Shown in pieces: positions 22,637 to 35,284 of a stretch of 64,000 bases of DNA (the stretch's first letter is position 1; every line of letters begins with the position of its first letter). Below the pieces are notes generated by a model that had not been told where the DNA came from, did not search any database, and saw only the letters and a list, made by a program, of their open reading frames with translations. The position numbers were made by a program, and so were the translations under genes. Origin of the DNA: Margaritispora aquatica (Eukaryota > Ascomycota > Leotiomycetes > Helotiales > Discinellaceae); assembly GCA_007644065.1 (NCBI GenBank), contig VJWN01000005.1, forward strand, positions 1,116,001 through 1,180,000, written 5' to 3'.

Positions 22637-24228
22637 TATTGCGTTCAATTGAGGTTGTGGTAGATAGGTAGATATATGCGATTACTATCTCAACGGTCCG
22701 GAATCGTGGTGGCAGGTAGATAAATAGCTAAGGTAGCTTGCAATAAACTGAGTTGAAGACGAACAGGAAGGCGATTCTGATCTAGTTCTGAAGCTGCAGC
22801 GAGATCAGATGAAGAAGGTTGGGAGAACGGATTCCAGAAAAGGCTTCAGTCAAAGGTTCTTGTCGTTGTCGTTCTTGTTGTCGTCGTTCAGCTGTACCGA
22901 GTCGTGTATCTTTCTCTAATGTGCTCAAACCACCACACGAGGCTGACGGCGTTTCAGAAATAATGGGGTGCGAGGTCGCGGATCTTGCTGGTGATTGGGG
23001 TGTCGCTAAAGCCCCCCTTTCACCGCTGGCGGGGTGTTGTCGCAGGTGAGGATATCAATTGATGACTTGGAGATATTCAGATGATGATCACTTGATTTAT
23101 TGTAAGCTAGGTTATCATTTATTTTCTGCTGAAATATTTCTAAAGGCATAACTCTATATGATGAGCCTATATTCTGCCAGAACTCAAACATCAGGAAGAC
23201 AAGTGCCGTTCCGTCCAACTTGGATCGTGGTTGGTTTTCGATTTGATATTCGAATTCACAACCTGGGGTTGTATTGCATTTGCAATATCATAGGCAATTA
23301 CATCATAATTTCATCTGGAGATGAGAACCCCATACTTCTCATAAATGCACCATTTTTTCAGCAAATTCCCAGAAGCTATTTACGCATTCACAAATTGTTT
23401 TGGCTATTGATAGTAACCCGATCCATTAGTAGTCGTTTATTCATGGTGTTTAAGAACGGCCAATAACAAATTCTTCCTGAATGCACACTCGAATCGATTT
23501 TCCCAAATGTTTAATCGAAGAGTTCTAAACCTAGCTCAATAATGTCGAGCTTCAAAGCACCGTTGCCTTGCCCCAACAACCAAATTTCGCCACAAACGAA
23601 GATTCGACTTCCAAACGCAACTCTAACATTCAGCATCGGCTAAATCTCACTCTTACGAAGCAATCTGTGTCTTTACAATCGTAAACATCCTTCCGAAACC
23701 TCAGAATAGAAGTCTTGCGGCTAATTAGCTGGATATGTAAGATTGCCGAACGGGAGTAGATTTAAATTCTCGCTAGGCAAATTTGGTAGACTTGACTTCT
23801 CACTTTCCTGAGTTTATACCGCTGCTCGAGGCTGAGGTCAGAATAGAGACTAAGAATAACACGTTTTCGTGGTGACGATTCATGGGTAACTCTTTGGTGA
23901 AATAAAACATATGGTGAGTGATAGTTGAACAATTTCATTGAATGTGGCAATTCATTCTGATGCCCTCCAAACAGTCTAACATCTCAATCTCTAGGCTCAG
24001 GGCCTGGGCCTGGGAAATCCATCGCCACTTTCGTATCTTACTTTTCAGAATAGGAGATCTTTCTGTCGGATCCCATTTAACGATCCGGCTGGGTATGTAC
24101 AAAGAATGGCGAAGTCATACTTCGTCCACAAAACCAAACACCTAAACACCATTGCAATGCTGCACCCAAATCCCATCTAACCCAAAGCTCCAAAACCAAT
24201 CTGATCGTACCAGTCCACCAAAGTTCTC
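22637..24228. other. Intergenic, 1.6 kb
   Basis: It contains the promoter of the copper transporter and the downstream region of the oxidase gene. Sequence from 23040 to 23510 is A/T-rich. Only short unsupported frames are present. Confidence 0.4.
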
Positions 24229-25378
24229 TCAAATGACCTCATCCCGCTCCCAACCAGTGGGCTTGATGTTTTCAATACCCTTTGTTGGATGAGGTTTGCT
24301 GGTGTCCTTGTACTCACTGACAAATGGATTTGGGTCCTCCTTTTGCTTCAAGTTTCCAAGGGTATGGTTGACCTCTCGGTGCTTTGCCTCATCCGCACGA
24401 ATGTAAAGCAATAAATCACGCATGGTGCGGTTTCCCTCTGGCATTTTCCAGTAATTGACGGCAAGGTCTGGAACCTTGAAGGCAGGATCCGACCAAAGGG
24501 GAAGCTTGCCATGTTCAATATCCTCAATTGCCAGGGTATATGTGAGAACAGCTTCCTCTTCGAGGTAGCCAACGAAGCGATGACATGTGCGAGGAGAGAT
24601 GAGGTATGACAGGAACATGGAGTTGAAAAATACACCTTGAGCACCGAGAATCATGAAGCGCATGAACCATCCCGGCTCAGCCATCTTCAAGAATGTCAAG
24701 AGATGCATCCTCTCATTGTACGCTTCCTCGAGTAAGGTCTCGATCCAGCCATTGTCTCTCTTCAGACGACGAAGAGAGTGTAGATGTCGAAGCATACCAG
24801 CGACCATGCCTGGTACGCCGGCAACAGATTCCAAGAAGATCATTCTTACTAGCCACTTTCTCTCAGTCATTGAGTGTGGCTTAGTTGCAGTAACAGCATT
24901 GGCATCACCAGGCTTCTTTGGAGCTTCGACGTCATGCTTGTAACCAGTAGCTGTATCTGTGCAGAATCTCAAAAACCTAACCATGTACAAGGCAACTCTA
25001 TCAGAGAAGTCTTTTGGTTCTCGGTGAGCATAATAGATATTGTTACGCATGCCTTCGCCATCGTATCTATAGAACTATAGTGAGCTTCTGTTAGACAAAA
25101 CAGGAATCCAGGGGGACTTGCGGTGGATGTGGCCATGCTGCCTCTGTCTTACGGATTTGATTGTGTTCTGGTTCTGGGAAGAACTCTCGCAGGCGCGTTG
25201 TTGAAGTTGAGGAGAATTGGCGTCTGGAGGGAAATGACTGTACATGACTACCACTGAGGCCTATGTATGATGTGTTTGAGATGCCATAGCTTTGTGAGAG
25301 GCTTGCAACGACTCTAGATAGTTGTGCAGCACTCTGCTTTGAGAGTGGAACTCTGGCTGGTATTCTTGTAACGTACAT
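24229..25378 (-). CDS. AOX1: Mitochondrial alternative oxidase
   Basis: This di-iron enzyme of the inner mitochondrial membrane oxidises ubiquinol and reduces oxygen without proton pumping. Minus-strand exons are 25378-25122 and 25066-24229, giving 364 residues. The 55-nt intron uses a GC donor (GCAAGT) and an AG acceptor; only this junction gives AWPHPPYDGEGM, the usual fungal motif. The first 60 residues are rich in Ser/Arg ([12 protein letters not shown]), a mitochondrial presequence. Iron ligands appear in LESVAG (Glu165), NERMHL (Glu204, His207), [10 protein letters not shown] (near 255-257) and DEAKH (Glu312, His315). Fungal AOX is often induced by respiratory inhibition; no site for this was identified. 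Confidence 0.96.
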
Positions 25379-26973
25379 CGAGGTTCGTTCGGATGTATGA
25401 TGGCAATGTGTATCTGTATGGTAGTAGGAAAGTGTTAGGTTGAATGTATGTTAGTTGTCACAAGAGCAGATAGAAGTAGGTATGTATAGCAAAAGACAAA
25501 AGCAATGCCTGGTGGCAATACGAATCCTCTTATAGGAAGTTCGAATGGGAAGTCAAGGAAGGGAGGTATCGGCGTCCACAAGTGATTGGCAAGGCTGTGC
25601 TTGTGCCTCACTGATTTAGTGGTGTATATTTTTCGATAATTTCGTGAATAAGCCGTGTTGCAGCCAAAGCTGGGACAGTCCAGTCATCATTAATCATTGA
25701 TCCAATAGAAGAAAAGGTATTTCCGCTCCAAAAGTTGCTCGTCTCCACTGAATCGACGATGTTCTGTTTCTCGCAAGAGGAAAGGTCGGCGATCTGCTTT
25801 CGTAGAATATTTTCATATGAGAGAGTTTGCGGAAAGGCTGAGAGACAGGAGCCCGAAACATCGAAATAGAGCATCATGCGGCCTTCTCAGCCTCTCTTTT
25901 GTGGGGGTACCATACAAAATACATTCATTCATCCATCAAAAGATCGGGAGAACGCGCGACCGGAACTTCTCGGGACGGAACACGAAGAGCACGGGGAATG
26001 GTGCTCGGGCTCGGGGTTTGAACATCAGCGTCGACCTCAAAGGATAGGAATTGGGAAGCTTGGAAACCTCAGGGCTTGGAAGACGACGGAAGGTCGGTCC
26101 ATGGATTCCGCGGGTTCCGCTGCTTCCAAAATTATAGCATACTCCATAGTAGATAACTTATGACATCATTGCTGTGCCATCTACAGTATGTGAGTTTCAG
26201 TACTGTCCTGTACATACCTACTTGTCAGTCAATCTTACAATCTAGACGAGATTCCCCTTTCAGTTTTAAGACCCTCCGTCTCCCCTCCCTACCTTATCTT
26301 GTCAAGTGTAAGATGGATCAATACACACCCGACAATTCCTCTTCTGGTCGACGCGTGCTTCTTTGCAGTAATCAGTGAGTTTTGTGTATCCTCCCTCTCC
26401 CACTCTTCAATCTAGCTCTACTGTCCAATACCCCCTAGGCTCTCGTAAGCATAGGCATGCATTCTGTTCTTCGTTCTCACCACCTTCCCCATTGCTCATA
26501 TGCAAGAGGAAATGGAGCCTTGGAGCCTTGCCTTGCTCATTGTCTCGTTGCATTCGACTCATGATGAGTCCAAGAAGTCTACTGCAGCACCTTGTCATAT
26601 CAATTGAAAGTGTGACGATTTTGCAATACGCAAGGTTATGTTAACGATGTCACTTGTTCAATTACGAATGGGATATAATGAAATATCATCTTTAAAATAA
26701 ATTGGCCATTGAAAACCATCATAAATCAGATTCTCATTGTATTTTCAAGAGTACGTTCTCGAATCCTTAGGACTTTTACATAGCCTCGGAGATTCCTCCA
26801 TATGCAACCCCACAATGGAGAAGTACATAGCCTATCTACCTATTTACCCATCTCACAACTCGACGCCCTTTACTTGATCATATTTGTAGATGCGTTTACT
26901 ACAATACGCTTCAACTTCCTAAGTATCATTTCATTAACCAACCTAAGCTTCCTTTCCTCCAAGCAAACCCAAC
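25379..26973. other. Intergenic, 1.6 kb
   Basis: It holds the AOX promoter and the leader of the GFA-fold gene. An 89-codon minus-strand frame (25608-25877) is listed separately. A 21-codon frame at 26312 (MDQYTPDNSSSGRR) ends at a good donor-like GTGAGT, but no convincing second exon follows. Confidence 0.4.
25608..25877 (-). CDS. Possible small ORF or exon, unknown
   Basis: An 89-codon frame (MMLYFDVSGSCLSAFPQTL... ending EIIEKYTPLNQ) has a balanced, protein-like composition. I see no motif and no clear upstream exon. It could be the 3' exon of a lost gene, a small gene, or chance. Confidence 0.25.
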   Translation of the reverse strand: MMLYFDVSGSCLSAFPQTLSYENILRKQIADLSSCEKQNIVDSVETSNFWSGNTFSSIGSMINDDWTVPALAATRLIHEIIEKYTPLNQ

Positions 26974-27625
26974 ATGTCAGACCTCTCCAAACGCACCACC
27001 CACGAAGCGCAATGTCACTGCGGTACCGTGACCTACTCAGTCACTCTTCCACTCCCCTTTCCCGAGTACAAAGTGAACGAATGCAACTGCTCGATCTGTT
27101 TCCAGAACGGTTATCTTCTCGTCTACCCACTGGAGCGTGACATTGTATTTCATACAGGTAGGTCATCATGTCCCCGTCCCCATCTGAACCCCAACCTCAA
27201 TCTCAAAAAATGAAAACTAACAAGTAGCAGGATATGAGAACCTCTCATCCTACGTGAGTTCCACCTATAGGAAATTCATTTGAATGACATTACCACACAC
27301 CTCCTAACTATAAGTTTTTGCACCACAGGAATTCCACACCAAAAAGAGCTCCCACAAATTCTGCAAGACCTGCGGCTCTAGTATCCTAATCGACTTCCAA
27401 AAAGCGAAGCGAGGGGAGACGGATCCCGAGAAAACCAACCTGGCTGTCAACGTAAGATCATCCCACAGCTCATTTTTATATACCTCGGTCACAAGACGCC
27501 GTTGAGACGCACACACAACGCTGGATTGAGCTGATATATTCCGATTCAAATAGGTACGGCATTTCAAGGACATCGACTTGAAGAAAATGGAGTACACGAC
27601 TTTTGATGGGAGGAATCTGTTGTGA
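26974..27625 (+). CDS. GFA/CENP-V (Mss4-fold) zinc-binding protein
   Basis: Members of this family bind one or two zinc ions through Cys clusters. Some are annotated as glutathione-dependent formaldehyde-activating enzymes, but most fungal members have no proven reaction. Exons are 26974-27157, 27231-27253 (23 nt), 27329-27451 and 27554-27625, giving 133 residues, the usual small size. Zinc ligands appear as CHCG (Cys14, Cys16), ECNCSIC (Cys37, Cys39, Cys42) and CKTCGSS (Cys81, Cys84). All four exons are needed to keep the fold (HTGYENLSSYEFHTKK joins across two introns). Start context is good, and the upstream DNA is a pyrimidine-rich leader. Confidence 0.9.
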
Positions 27626-28318
27626 TTGATGGCATCTCGATCATGATTCGGAAGCTGGGTTGACGTCCTCGCATTTGTCCGTATGGGGCTTTAATCAAGT
27701 TCATGGAAAGTTGTGTTGAAATGTCTCAAAGGTTACACAGATCATGGACCGCGCGGTTCAGCTTACACATGGAAAGACAGATGGATATTGCGTTGGTTTC
27801 AATTGAGGTTCAGGCAGTGTCGAGCTATATAGCATACCTTAGGTAGTCATCTTTGAGAAGCAGAAAGCGATCTCAGTTATCCAGGCATAGCAAAGAGCAT
27901 CAGAACGACCGCACAATCCACGACAGCATGTATGACGTGTGGACAAAGCATGATGCTCTTTTCATTCTAAACCCTATTATTTATCACATCCATGGATACT
28001 TTGCCGTACTCATATCGTTCTTCACTCCATCCAGGTATTTCGATCAAGGTGTCTACTTAGCCTTGTCACATTCCATCCCATCCCATCCCAACCCAGAATA
28101 TCCCAAACGCCATAAATCTGTAAAGTCCAAAAGCATCTGCTGCTCTGGGTTCGCCATGGATGCTACGCTATGCCATTAAATTCAATCGCACGAATGTGAC
28201 TCTCATATGTGCCTACGCCCAGTCCCCATCTTACACACTGCAACTATAAATATCATTCTCTTCCCCTTTGTTCTATTTACGAGAACCAAACGATCGCAAA
28301 CCGGCTTGGACATATGGC
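27626..28318. other. Intergenic between convergent genes
   Basis: About 690 bases. A CCTTAGGTAG word lies at about 27837-27846 and four tandem CCATC-like pentamers near 28070-28095. No gene is visible. Confidence 0.4.
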
Positions 28319-31300
28319 TCAAGCAAATGTCATCTCAATCTCCTTCTCTCGTCCAAAGTCTTCATCTTCATCTGCCCAAGCATTGTGGTCAAAGTCCATC
28401 GTAGGCAGAGCAGGCAACGCCTTCGACGTAGGTTCAGTCTGACTACTCTTCAGTTCTGGTCTCTGCAAAGTTGCTGCTCGCTCTCTCGACTCAAAAGGAG
28501 CAGGATCAACAGGCGGATCAAGTGGTAAGTTGTTGAATGAGGCTGTCGCAGAACGAGGCGGAGAGCGGTAAGAGGTGTCAAAAGTCATCTCGACTTCCTC
28601 TTCCTCTTCAGCATAAACCGGAGGTGATCGAATTTGCGGGATGTATTCGCTACTTGATTGGCGAGGAGAGTGGCCCGGTGAGGTTGCTGGTGATCGGTAA
28701 TCCGTAGGTTTTAACATTGCAGCGGCGTCGTAAGATTTTGTTTCTCGTAGCGAATATCGAGGATTATGTGTACTGGAAGATGGTGCTGGTGATGATGCAA
28801 GATCGAGCTTCATCGGAGGTAATGTCGATTTCAGCTCCTTCACTTCAATCTGCTCGCTAGCAAGCTCAGCACGAATGGCGTCGATGTCGAACAACACTCC
28901 GTGATTATTGCCCAGAGAGTCTTCGGTACGGCTGTTGCTGCCCCCGGGTTCTCCTTTGTATTCTTCATACATTTCCCATTCCTTCTTTTCTACCACCGTC
29001 TTTTTCTTTCGGCTGAAAAACCCGAATTTGCCCCCTTTGGCCTCCTTCTCCTTCTTCTCGAATTCTTTCCGTGCCTCTTCGATTTCATTAATGAGCTCTC
29101 TTTGCCGTTGCTGATGATTCTCCGGATCTGGATCTTCGATCTCAGAGAACTCATCACTCTCTACTAGCCAACCTACTTCGCGCAGTAATCGGGGCATCGC
29201 CGTTCGATAGGACATGTGTCCTGGTACGAATTCAGTAACGTCAACATTTTCGAGGCCGGGAACGCCTTCGATTGGGCCCAGCCCAGCAACTCGGCTAATA
29301 CCACCACTCGTCAACCGGAATAGATAACCCAGAATCCAGTCGTTTCTGGCAAATCCGTTGACAAACCTGCCAGCGACGACAGATCTGGCCTTCAAGTACT
29401 CATCCTTCTTCGCGACAATCGGTGATCCAAATAGATATACATTTTGTACGAGCCCGTAAGCTCCCTTCTTCGAAAGTTCTTTCAAGCATGAGAAGATTAC
29501 TCTTGACCCAAGGGAATACCCGACGAAAGTGATTGGTCGTGTACCAAGATTGCGATCAATAAGAGAATCTGCCAAGATCAGTCCTGCTGCATTGGCTCGG
29601 TCGAGTGAAACAGTCCACGGGTTATCAATTAGGTAGGCAAGTTTGGTCAACACCACAGGCAACTGAAGTGCAGCCATGAGACCAATCAGTATGGTACTAC
29701 CAAGGACTTGTTGGAGCCCTTGAGTGAGAGCCTGTGGCGGTCAGTAGTGTTTGGATAACAGGTGATTTTTGAGCTAGCTTACTTCAGTAGCAAGAATGTT
29801 AATTGTGTCTCCCATACTCCTGAGCATTTCAGGCTCCCAGAGAACCGAGTAGATGTCTCCCATGATAGGATCCACTGTACTATAAGGCAGTCTCACGTCG
29901 TCAACCTTTCCAGTCATCCACCCCGAAACCGTGACGATTAGGTTTACTCGCTTGTTATTATGCAACGGTCTGTATTCGAAAGTCTTGACCGCACCTGTTC
30001 TCCGCCCCGCCGCTCTTACAGCAATGATACCGCCAGAAGCAGCAGCTCCTGACGTGATGATAGCAGCTGCCCCGGAGCCAGCTAAAAACCCACTGGTCCC
30101 AGCAACACCGATTGTCGTGAAACCTGCTGCAAGACCGGCGCCAATGACAGGTGCTAACAGACCAGCGGAAAGTCCAATTACCAAACCACCACCAACAGTA
30201 GCCAGACCCATCATCAAGTAGCGCTTTTTGAGAGCCAGTTTCCTTCTGTTTTCTTTGTGTTCGTCCTCATTCCAGTTTTCTTTCTCGGCAGCTTGTTGCA
30301 TTTCAAGTGCATCGGTCACCCTCTTCTCGAAGCGGCAAATGTCAAGCCATGTAATATCCAGGTTCTCGCCAACTTTCTCCAGTAGAGTCCTTGAGCGTGC
30401 GTCGTACACAGAGTCCGCAACCAAAGTCAAGAAGAGATCACAGAGAACTGTCCAGCGAAGATCGATATCCAGCTTAGCAGTTGTTGGAAGTTGAGATGGT
30501 GTTCTAACATCAGGCATATCGTCTCCCACGTGCTCCTGATAGGGAGGTGGCGCCTGAGCAGGCTCCTCATCATCATACAAACGACTATTGTGTGGCGATT
30601 TTGGTGATTTTATGGTTGTAGAAGACATAGAAAGCCTGTTTGACTTGTCAGATGAAGCTATTGAATCTGGTCTTGGCGATAATGGGCCGGTCGTAGATAT
30701 GGGCTTCTCGGCCATAGGGTTCTTTACTCGAGCGTTTTGCATTAGGGTGGGTGTCATATCGGTAGGCATGACCCCATGGTCGGCCAACTGTTCAATCATA
30801 ATCTGTTCGGCTTCGCTAATATCCATATGCGCATACAGACGAACCATCATTTTCTGACTCCACATTTGTAGCGCTTCTGCTGCTGTTTGAACCTCCCCCT
30901 TTTTGGAACCTTTAGCAGCTATTAGAGCCTCAGCTTGTTGAAGCATTGATGTTAGGACAAGACGGGTCATGCCAACATAGGCAATTCTTTGACCTTCTGT
31001 CAAGAGATCTTTGGTAGCTTGCATTTGTGAAAGAGCATCTCTTTGCTCTTCGTCCTCCATTTCCCCAGCTCCAGTACCATGGACCTCTTTGAAAAGATAC
31101 TGAGTGTTCTCATCCAAACTTGTAGCGGATTGCGCATCCTCCTCCAATTGTACCCGGGTATATCCTTTACCTGCGCCTCCAAGACCTTCATATGCATCTT
31201 CTTCTATGTCCGAATCATGAGCTTCTCTCGCGATGAGTCGATTATCATCATCATAAATATCATATGGGGCAAAAGATGGCATGGTCTGCCATTCATCCTC

Positions 31301-31972
31301 ATCTGCCTCCTTGACCTCTGGTTTTGGCTCGGTGATCTTTTGGTGAGACCATTCTGATATACCTCCTCCAATCGAGCTTTTCTCTCGCTGGTGACCATTG
31401 GGACCTTGTGGGCCACTATGACTATCTCTCTTAGGAATTTCTGGCTCAATGATCGGTAAACCAGGGGATTTGGACAGCACATCTTTGACATCTAGCTGCT
31501 TGTCATGGTCCTCAGGCTTCACGACCGCAATAGCTTCAATGGTTTCTTGGTTTCGAGAGAGTACCGGATCGACCGTTGTCTCGGAATATGCTACAGCTTT
31601 GCTTGACTCCTGTAGTTCCGGAAGTGGTGTTGTAAGACCAGGAGTCGATGGAGCATCTTTAAACTCCTCTTCTTCACCACTTGAGTCTTCGCCGTCTGAT
31701 TTGGATGGAACCTTGAGAGAGCTGATTACTTTGGGCACAACGTCAGAATCATGGTCCGCAACTCGGTCATTGTTCCCCTCGAGATGTGGTAGTTCTTCCA
31801 CCGAAGAAGAGGCTTCCCCTGTGACAGTATTCACCGGTGTTGGTTCAACACATTTCCTGATCGGCAGACCAAAATCATCAAATTCTAATGGCGCTGCAGA
31901 AACGTGGAGTGGCTTGCCATCGCTGGATGTCTCGACCGTCTTGGACTCGTGAGCAAGTTCGTTCTCCGGCAT
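28319..31972 (-). CDS. DUF726 alpha/beta-hydrolase-like membrane protein (TMCO4/MIL1 family)
   Basis: Minus-strand exons are 31972-29783 and 29731-28319 with a 51-nt intron, giving 1200 residues. The first about 480 residues are acidic and disordered. A Gly/Ala-rich hydrophobic region (about 580-660: GLATVGGGLVIGLSAGLLAP...) probably enters membranes. It is followed by VNLIVTVSGWMTGKVDD and the nucleophile elbow VGYSLGSRVI (Ser803), the DUF726 core; the C-terminal 300 residues are again disordered. The yeast relative Mil1 interacts with an AP-1 clathrin adaptor subunit; the human relative is TMCO4. The enzymatic substrate is unknown. The frame extends upstream to 31999 only with a GTG codon, so ATG 31972 is the start. 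Confidence 0.9.
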
Positions 31973-32516
31973 CTTTAGTTGAGATGCACTACTGAACACC
32001 GCAGACGCTCCTCTCGTCTCTCACCCAACAATCTTCTAATTAATGGCCGCTGTATCGATTATTTGCCCTCGTATTTTGTCTGTAGGCTCATCTCGAACAA
32101 GCACATGGTGGTAGAGGCTTTGGAAGTTGTGTCAGATTCTGTGCTCCGTGCCTGTGGTTGAACAAAGTGGAGCGGACTCGTCCTCTGTGGAACAAGGGTC
32201 TGGCTTGGCAGAAAGAACGCCTCTCCCGTTGGTCAAGCAGGTACTCGTATGTTTCTATGTGTAGTACTTGAATATCTACCGTAGGTGTAGAACACAAGCA
32301 GTTGTGAATCTACTAATATCACATGAGAAAGTAGTGAATCACGAAGCCAAGTAATAATCACATATTTGCTGACTCGGAGTTGATTATTGTGACAAGTACT
32401 CCAATGACGCCAATCATTCCTATTCCCATTCCCATGCCCATAATTTCCCATTGGGTATTGCTTCCGTGATATTTATGACATGAACGACAAACATCATGAA
32501 AACGTCATCCCATGAC
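31973..32516. other. Intergenic between DUF726 gene and UTP23
   Basis: About 540 bases, containing the DUF726 promoter and the 3' flank of UTP23. No further feature was recognised. Confidence 0.4.
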
Positions 32517-33437
32517 TTATTCACTGTTATCTACAGCATCTGGCCCCCCAGAAATCTCACCTCCACCATTACCAACACCGGACTTTGGTTTCCGCTTGCG
32601 TTTCCGCTTTGCGCCAGCCTCGACGTCGATATGATCTACCACAGCTAGCTTTTGTGGTGTTGAAGCCGTGTCTTGTCCATCTGATTTCTTCTTTGTCTTC
32701 ATAACAGCCAGAGGGTTTGGGCCTTTGACACCCTTCACCTGCTTTAGTTTCTTTGCAGGTGTATTTCCCCGCTCGCCGTCTTTCTCGATTCCATCTCCAT
32801 CCTCTTCATCCCCTCGTTTTCGCTTCAGACTGCCACTACCTCTCTTTATTCCGGCTCTAAATTTGGTCGCTTCTTCCTTCTCCCTATTGTGTGCGGTTGC
32901 TCCGGCCATAGGTTCCATAATCATCACACTTCTATTGATGTACACTAATGGGACACCTAGGATGCTTCGCATAGATTTCCGTACCTCCAGTTCTTGGCTT
33001 GCGACGACGTAGCAATTTTTGTTCTTTTTGCTGCCCTTGGGGTCGACAACCGATTCCAGGCATTGCTTCGCACTGAGGGGCTCTGGAAAGTCCTCAGGGC
33101 GATGGCCACATCTTCGGCGCTCGTAGGTTTTGGCTTTGTCGATTAAGTATGACCCTCCAGGTTCTCCAGATGCCTTATACAGATGACGCATACAGCATTG
33201 AGTAATCACTTTCAATTATCAGTAGGCAAAGAGACCGAAACGAGGTATAGGGCCCATACTTGGTTTAACTGTGCCATGCAAAGTCCTCTCCAAACCGAGC
33301 AATAGATCCATTTTGAATTTGTCCGCATCTTTGATCATGTCGGCATCAAGGAGGACCTGATACGGCTCGCGGAATCCGAAACTCTGACCATACTGCTGCA
33401 TCAGCTTTCGATATTGTTTCGATCGTTTCCCCCGCAT
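32517..33437 (-). CDS. UTP23: UTP23, small-subunit processome rRNA-processing factor
   Basis: Utp23 is a PIN-domain protein of the nucleolar SSU processome, needed for early 18S rRNA maturation and release of the snR30 snoRNP in yeast. Exons are 33437-33260 and 33208-32517, giving 289 residues. The N-terminal block KRSKQYRKLMQQYGQSFGFR and the join LHGTVKP-MITQCCMRHLY match the family. Cys and His residues in TQCCMRHLY and ERRRCGH fit its CCHC zinc site. The C-terminal 110 residues are very basic (AKRKRKRKPK), a nuclear/nucleolar signal. The extended frame starting at TTG before the acceptor is not the real start. Confidence 0.93.
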
Positions 33438-34040
33438 TTTGATTGTTGAGGCCTGAAGTTACGAGAGTGTATCAATTTGTTAGTTTTATTGTGATGCAAG
33501 GCTTTGGAGTTTAGAAATTTCTCAAAACCACCCCACTTAAAGTCGCGAGGCTGACATCGGAACCTGTTCCGCCACCAGGTTTGGATCGGTTCACCAAATT
33601 CACATTCTTTGAATCGATAGTCTTGCTCAAATGTTTTGCGTTTAAATCGACGAAAATTAGAATAATAGTACATAGTCACTAGCAGCTTTCGAATTGACAG
33701 CAGTTTTGAAAAATTATGTTTAACCAGGCTTTGATGTTGTTTTTAAGTTACAACATACTTTACTTAGTTGCGTGTACATGCCCGTGAGCATGGCGATTTA
33801 TCAGTCCACATATATAGTCTACTCAATTTGTTTTCATCTTCAATTTAAGCCATGCATAGCTGAATTATTTGGCATGTCCTTATCCCCTGTGTTACTCAGA
33901 GCTACTTGGCTCAGGTCAACATGTACTGGAGAGCACGGCGCTGGTAAGCGATTCCAATGACGTTTTGGGATCGAGCTTTTGGTCGTCTTCTATGCGAAGC
34001 ACTTTGAATCTTTGTTTGGTGACAGCCGTATTTGACTGGG
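33438..34040. other. Intergenic, A/T-rich
   Basis: About 600 bases upstream of UTP23 and downstream of PTC7. No feature was recognised. Confidence 0.4.
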
Positions 34041-35284
34041 TCATCCATTGCTTCGTCGGCATAGCGCAGCGACGACACTTATATCATCGAGTTTGCCTAT
34101 ACATGTCAGTTGTGGCTTGGAAGATGCTTCACAATTCAATTTACCTCCTTCCATTGGCAATCCTTCTTCAACAGCCTTCTCCATGAATGGACTCTCCGCA
34201 AAAGGGTCAGTAGCAATAGCTGTTGCTGCCTTCACTAATTCATCCGCAACGAATTTCATTCCTCCGCCTGCCCCACCATTTCTATCACCAGTGCTATCTC
34301 CACCCTGACCCTGCTCCCATTTGCGAATACTCTGAACAACATTATCGATGATCTCATGTTCCCACAGATTATCAATCACTCCATCAGACATCGCAAGGAC
34401 GATATCATTCTCCTGTATATCCACCTTATCAAGTACCGCATTGTCTCTTGGCGTGTCCGGACTGTTGGTACCCAACTGTCGTGGGCAGTCAAACCAATGC
34501 CATTGCTCCGTCGTCTTGTAGACAAGCTCTGACTCTCTGGGCCGGAGCACTAGCACCTGGGAGTCACCTAAATTTGTCACATACAATAGAGGAGATGGAG
34601 GAGCGTCAGGTTCAGATCGTCGAAAATGCAATTGTGCCCCAGCAGCAGTTGTTGTACCTTGCCATACATTGGGTTTAGAAGTAGCCTTTAGCGTTTGCTC
34701 GTACGCTTTCTGTAGATATTCGATTGGCCTTGGTTCAAAATCATATTCGGGTGATCGTAGTCTGCGGGCATCAATTTCGGTCTCTAGGGCCCAGAAATGC
34801 AAGATGAGCCTTGACCAAAGTCTGGAAACTATTAGTCTTAGCGTGTGGAGGTGAATAGACATTTAACCGACCCAGCATGCCCTCCAGGTCTTGTAGACCA
34901 TGCTCCTACGCCATCATTTGCACCAATGAAGTTGTCACTAGCGTAGACAGCGTCATCACCATTTGTGTATCCCAAAATAAGCTCGCCATTGACAAACGCC
35001 CTCCTGTCGCGGCTTCTGTGATGTGTACTGAGGGGATCTGAGAAAGAGCCGGATGGAGGCGAAAGGAAGGGTGGAGGAAAAGGTCTTGGTGCTCTCTTGG
35101 CATAAAGTGCAAGTCCAGTTTCAAAGCGAAAGGGAAGTTTCTTTTGGGTGGTCTGAGATTCAGCTTTTTCTGCTGATGTTGAGGAGGCCAGCTCTGGTTG
35201 ACATCTTGTACGGCTCTCGAAGAAAGAACGGCGTGGATGGGATATAATGGCTCGCGCTTGAGATTTTGTAATAGACCTCCTCAT
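34041..35284 (-). CDS. PTC7: PTC7-type mitochondrial PP2C protein phosphatase
   Basis: Ptc7 dephosphorylates mitochondrial proteins, including coenzyme Q biosynthesis factors in yeast. Minus-strand exons are 35284-34872, 34821-34145 and 34096-34041, giving 381 residues. The basic, Ser-rich N-terminus (MRRSITKSQARAIISHPRR) looks like a mitochondrial presequence. PP2C motifs are NGDDAVYASDNFIGANDGVG (metal Asp124), GHAGLWSRLILHFWALE across the first junction, NLGDSQVLVL, LAMSDGVIDNLWEHE and GGKLDDISVV (Asp367/Asp368). The second intron is 48 nt, a multiple of three and stop-free; if retained it would add 16 residues just before the last metal-binding motif. The frame upstream of 35284 opens only with TTG. 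Confidence 0.93.
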
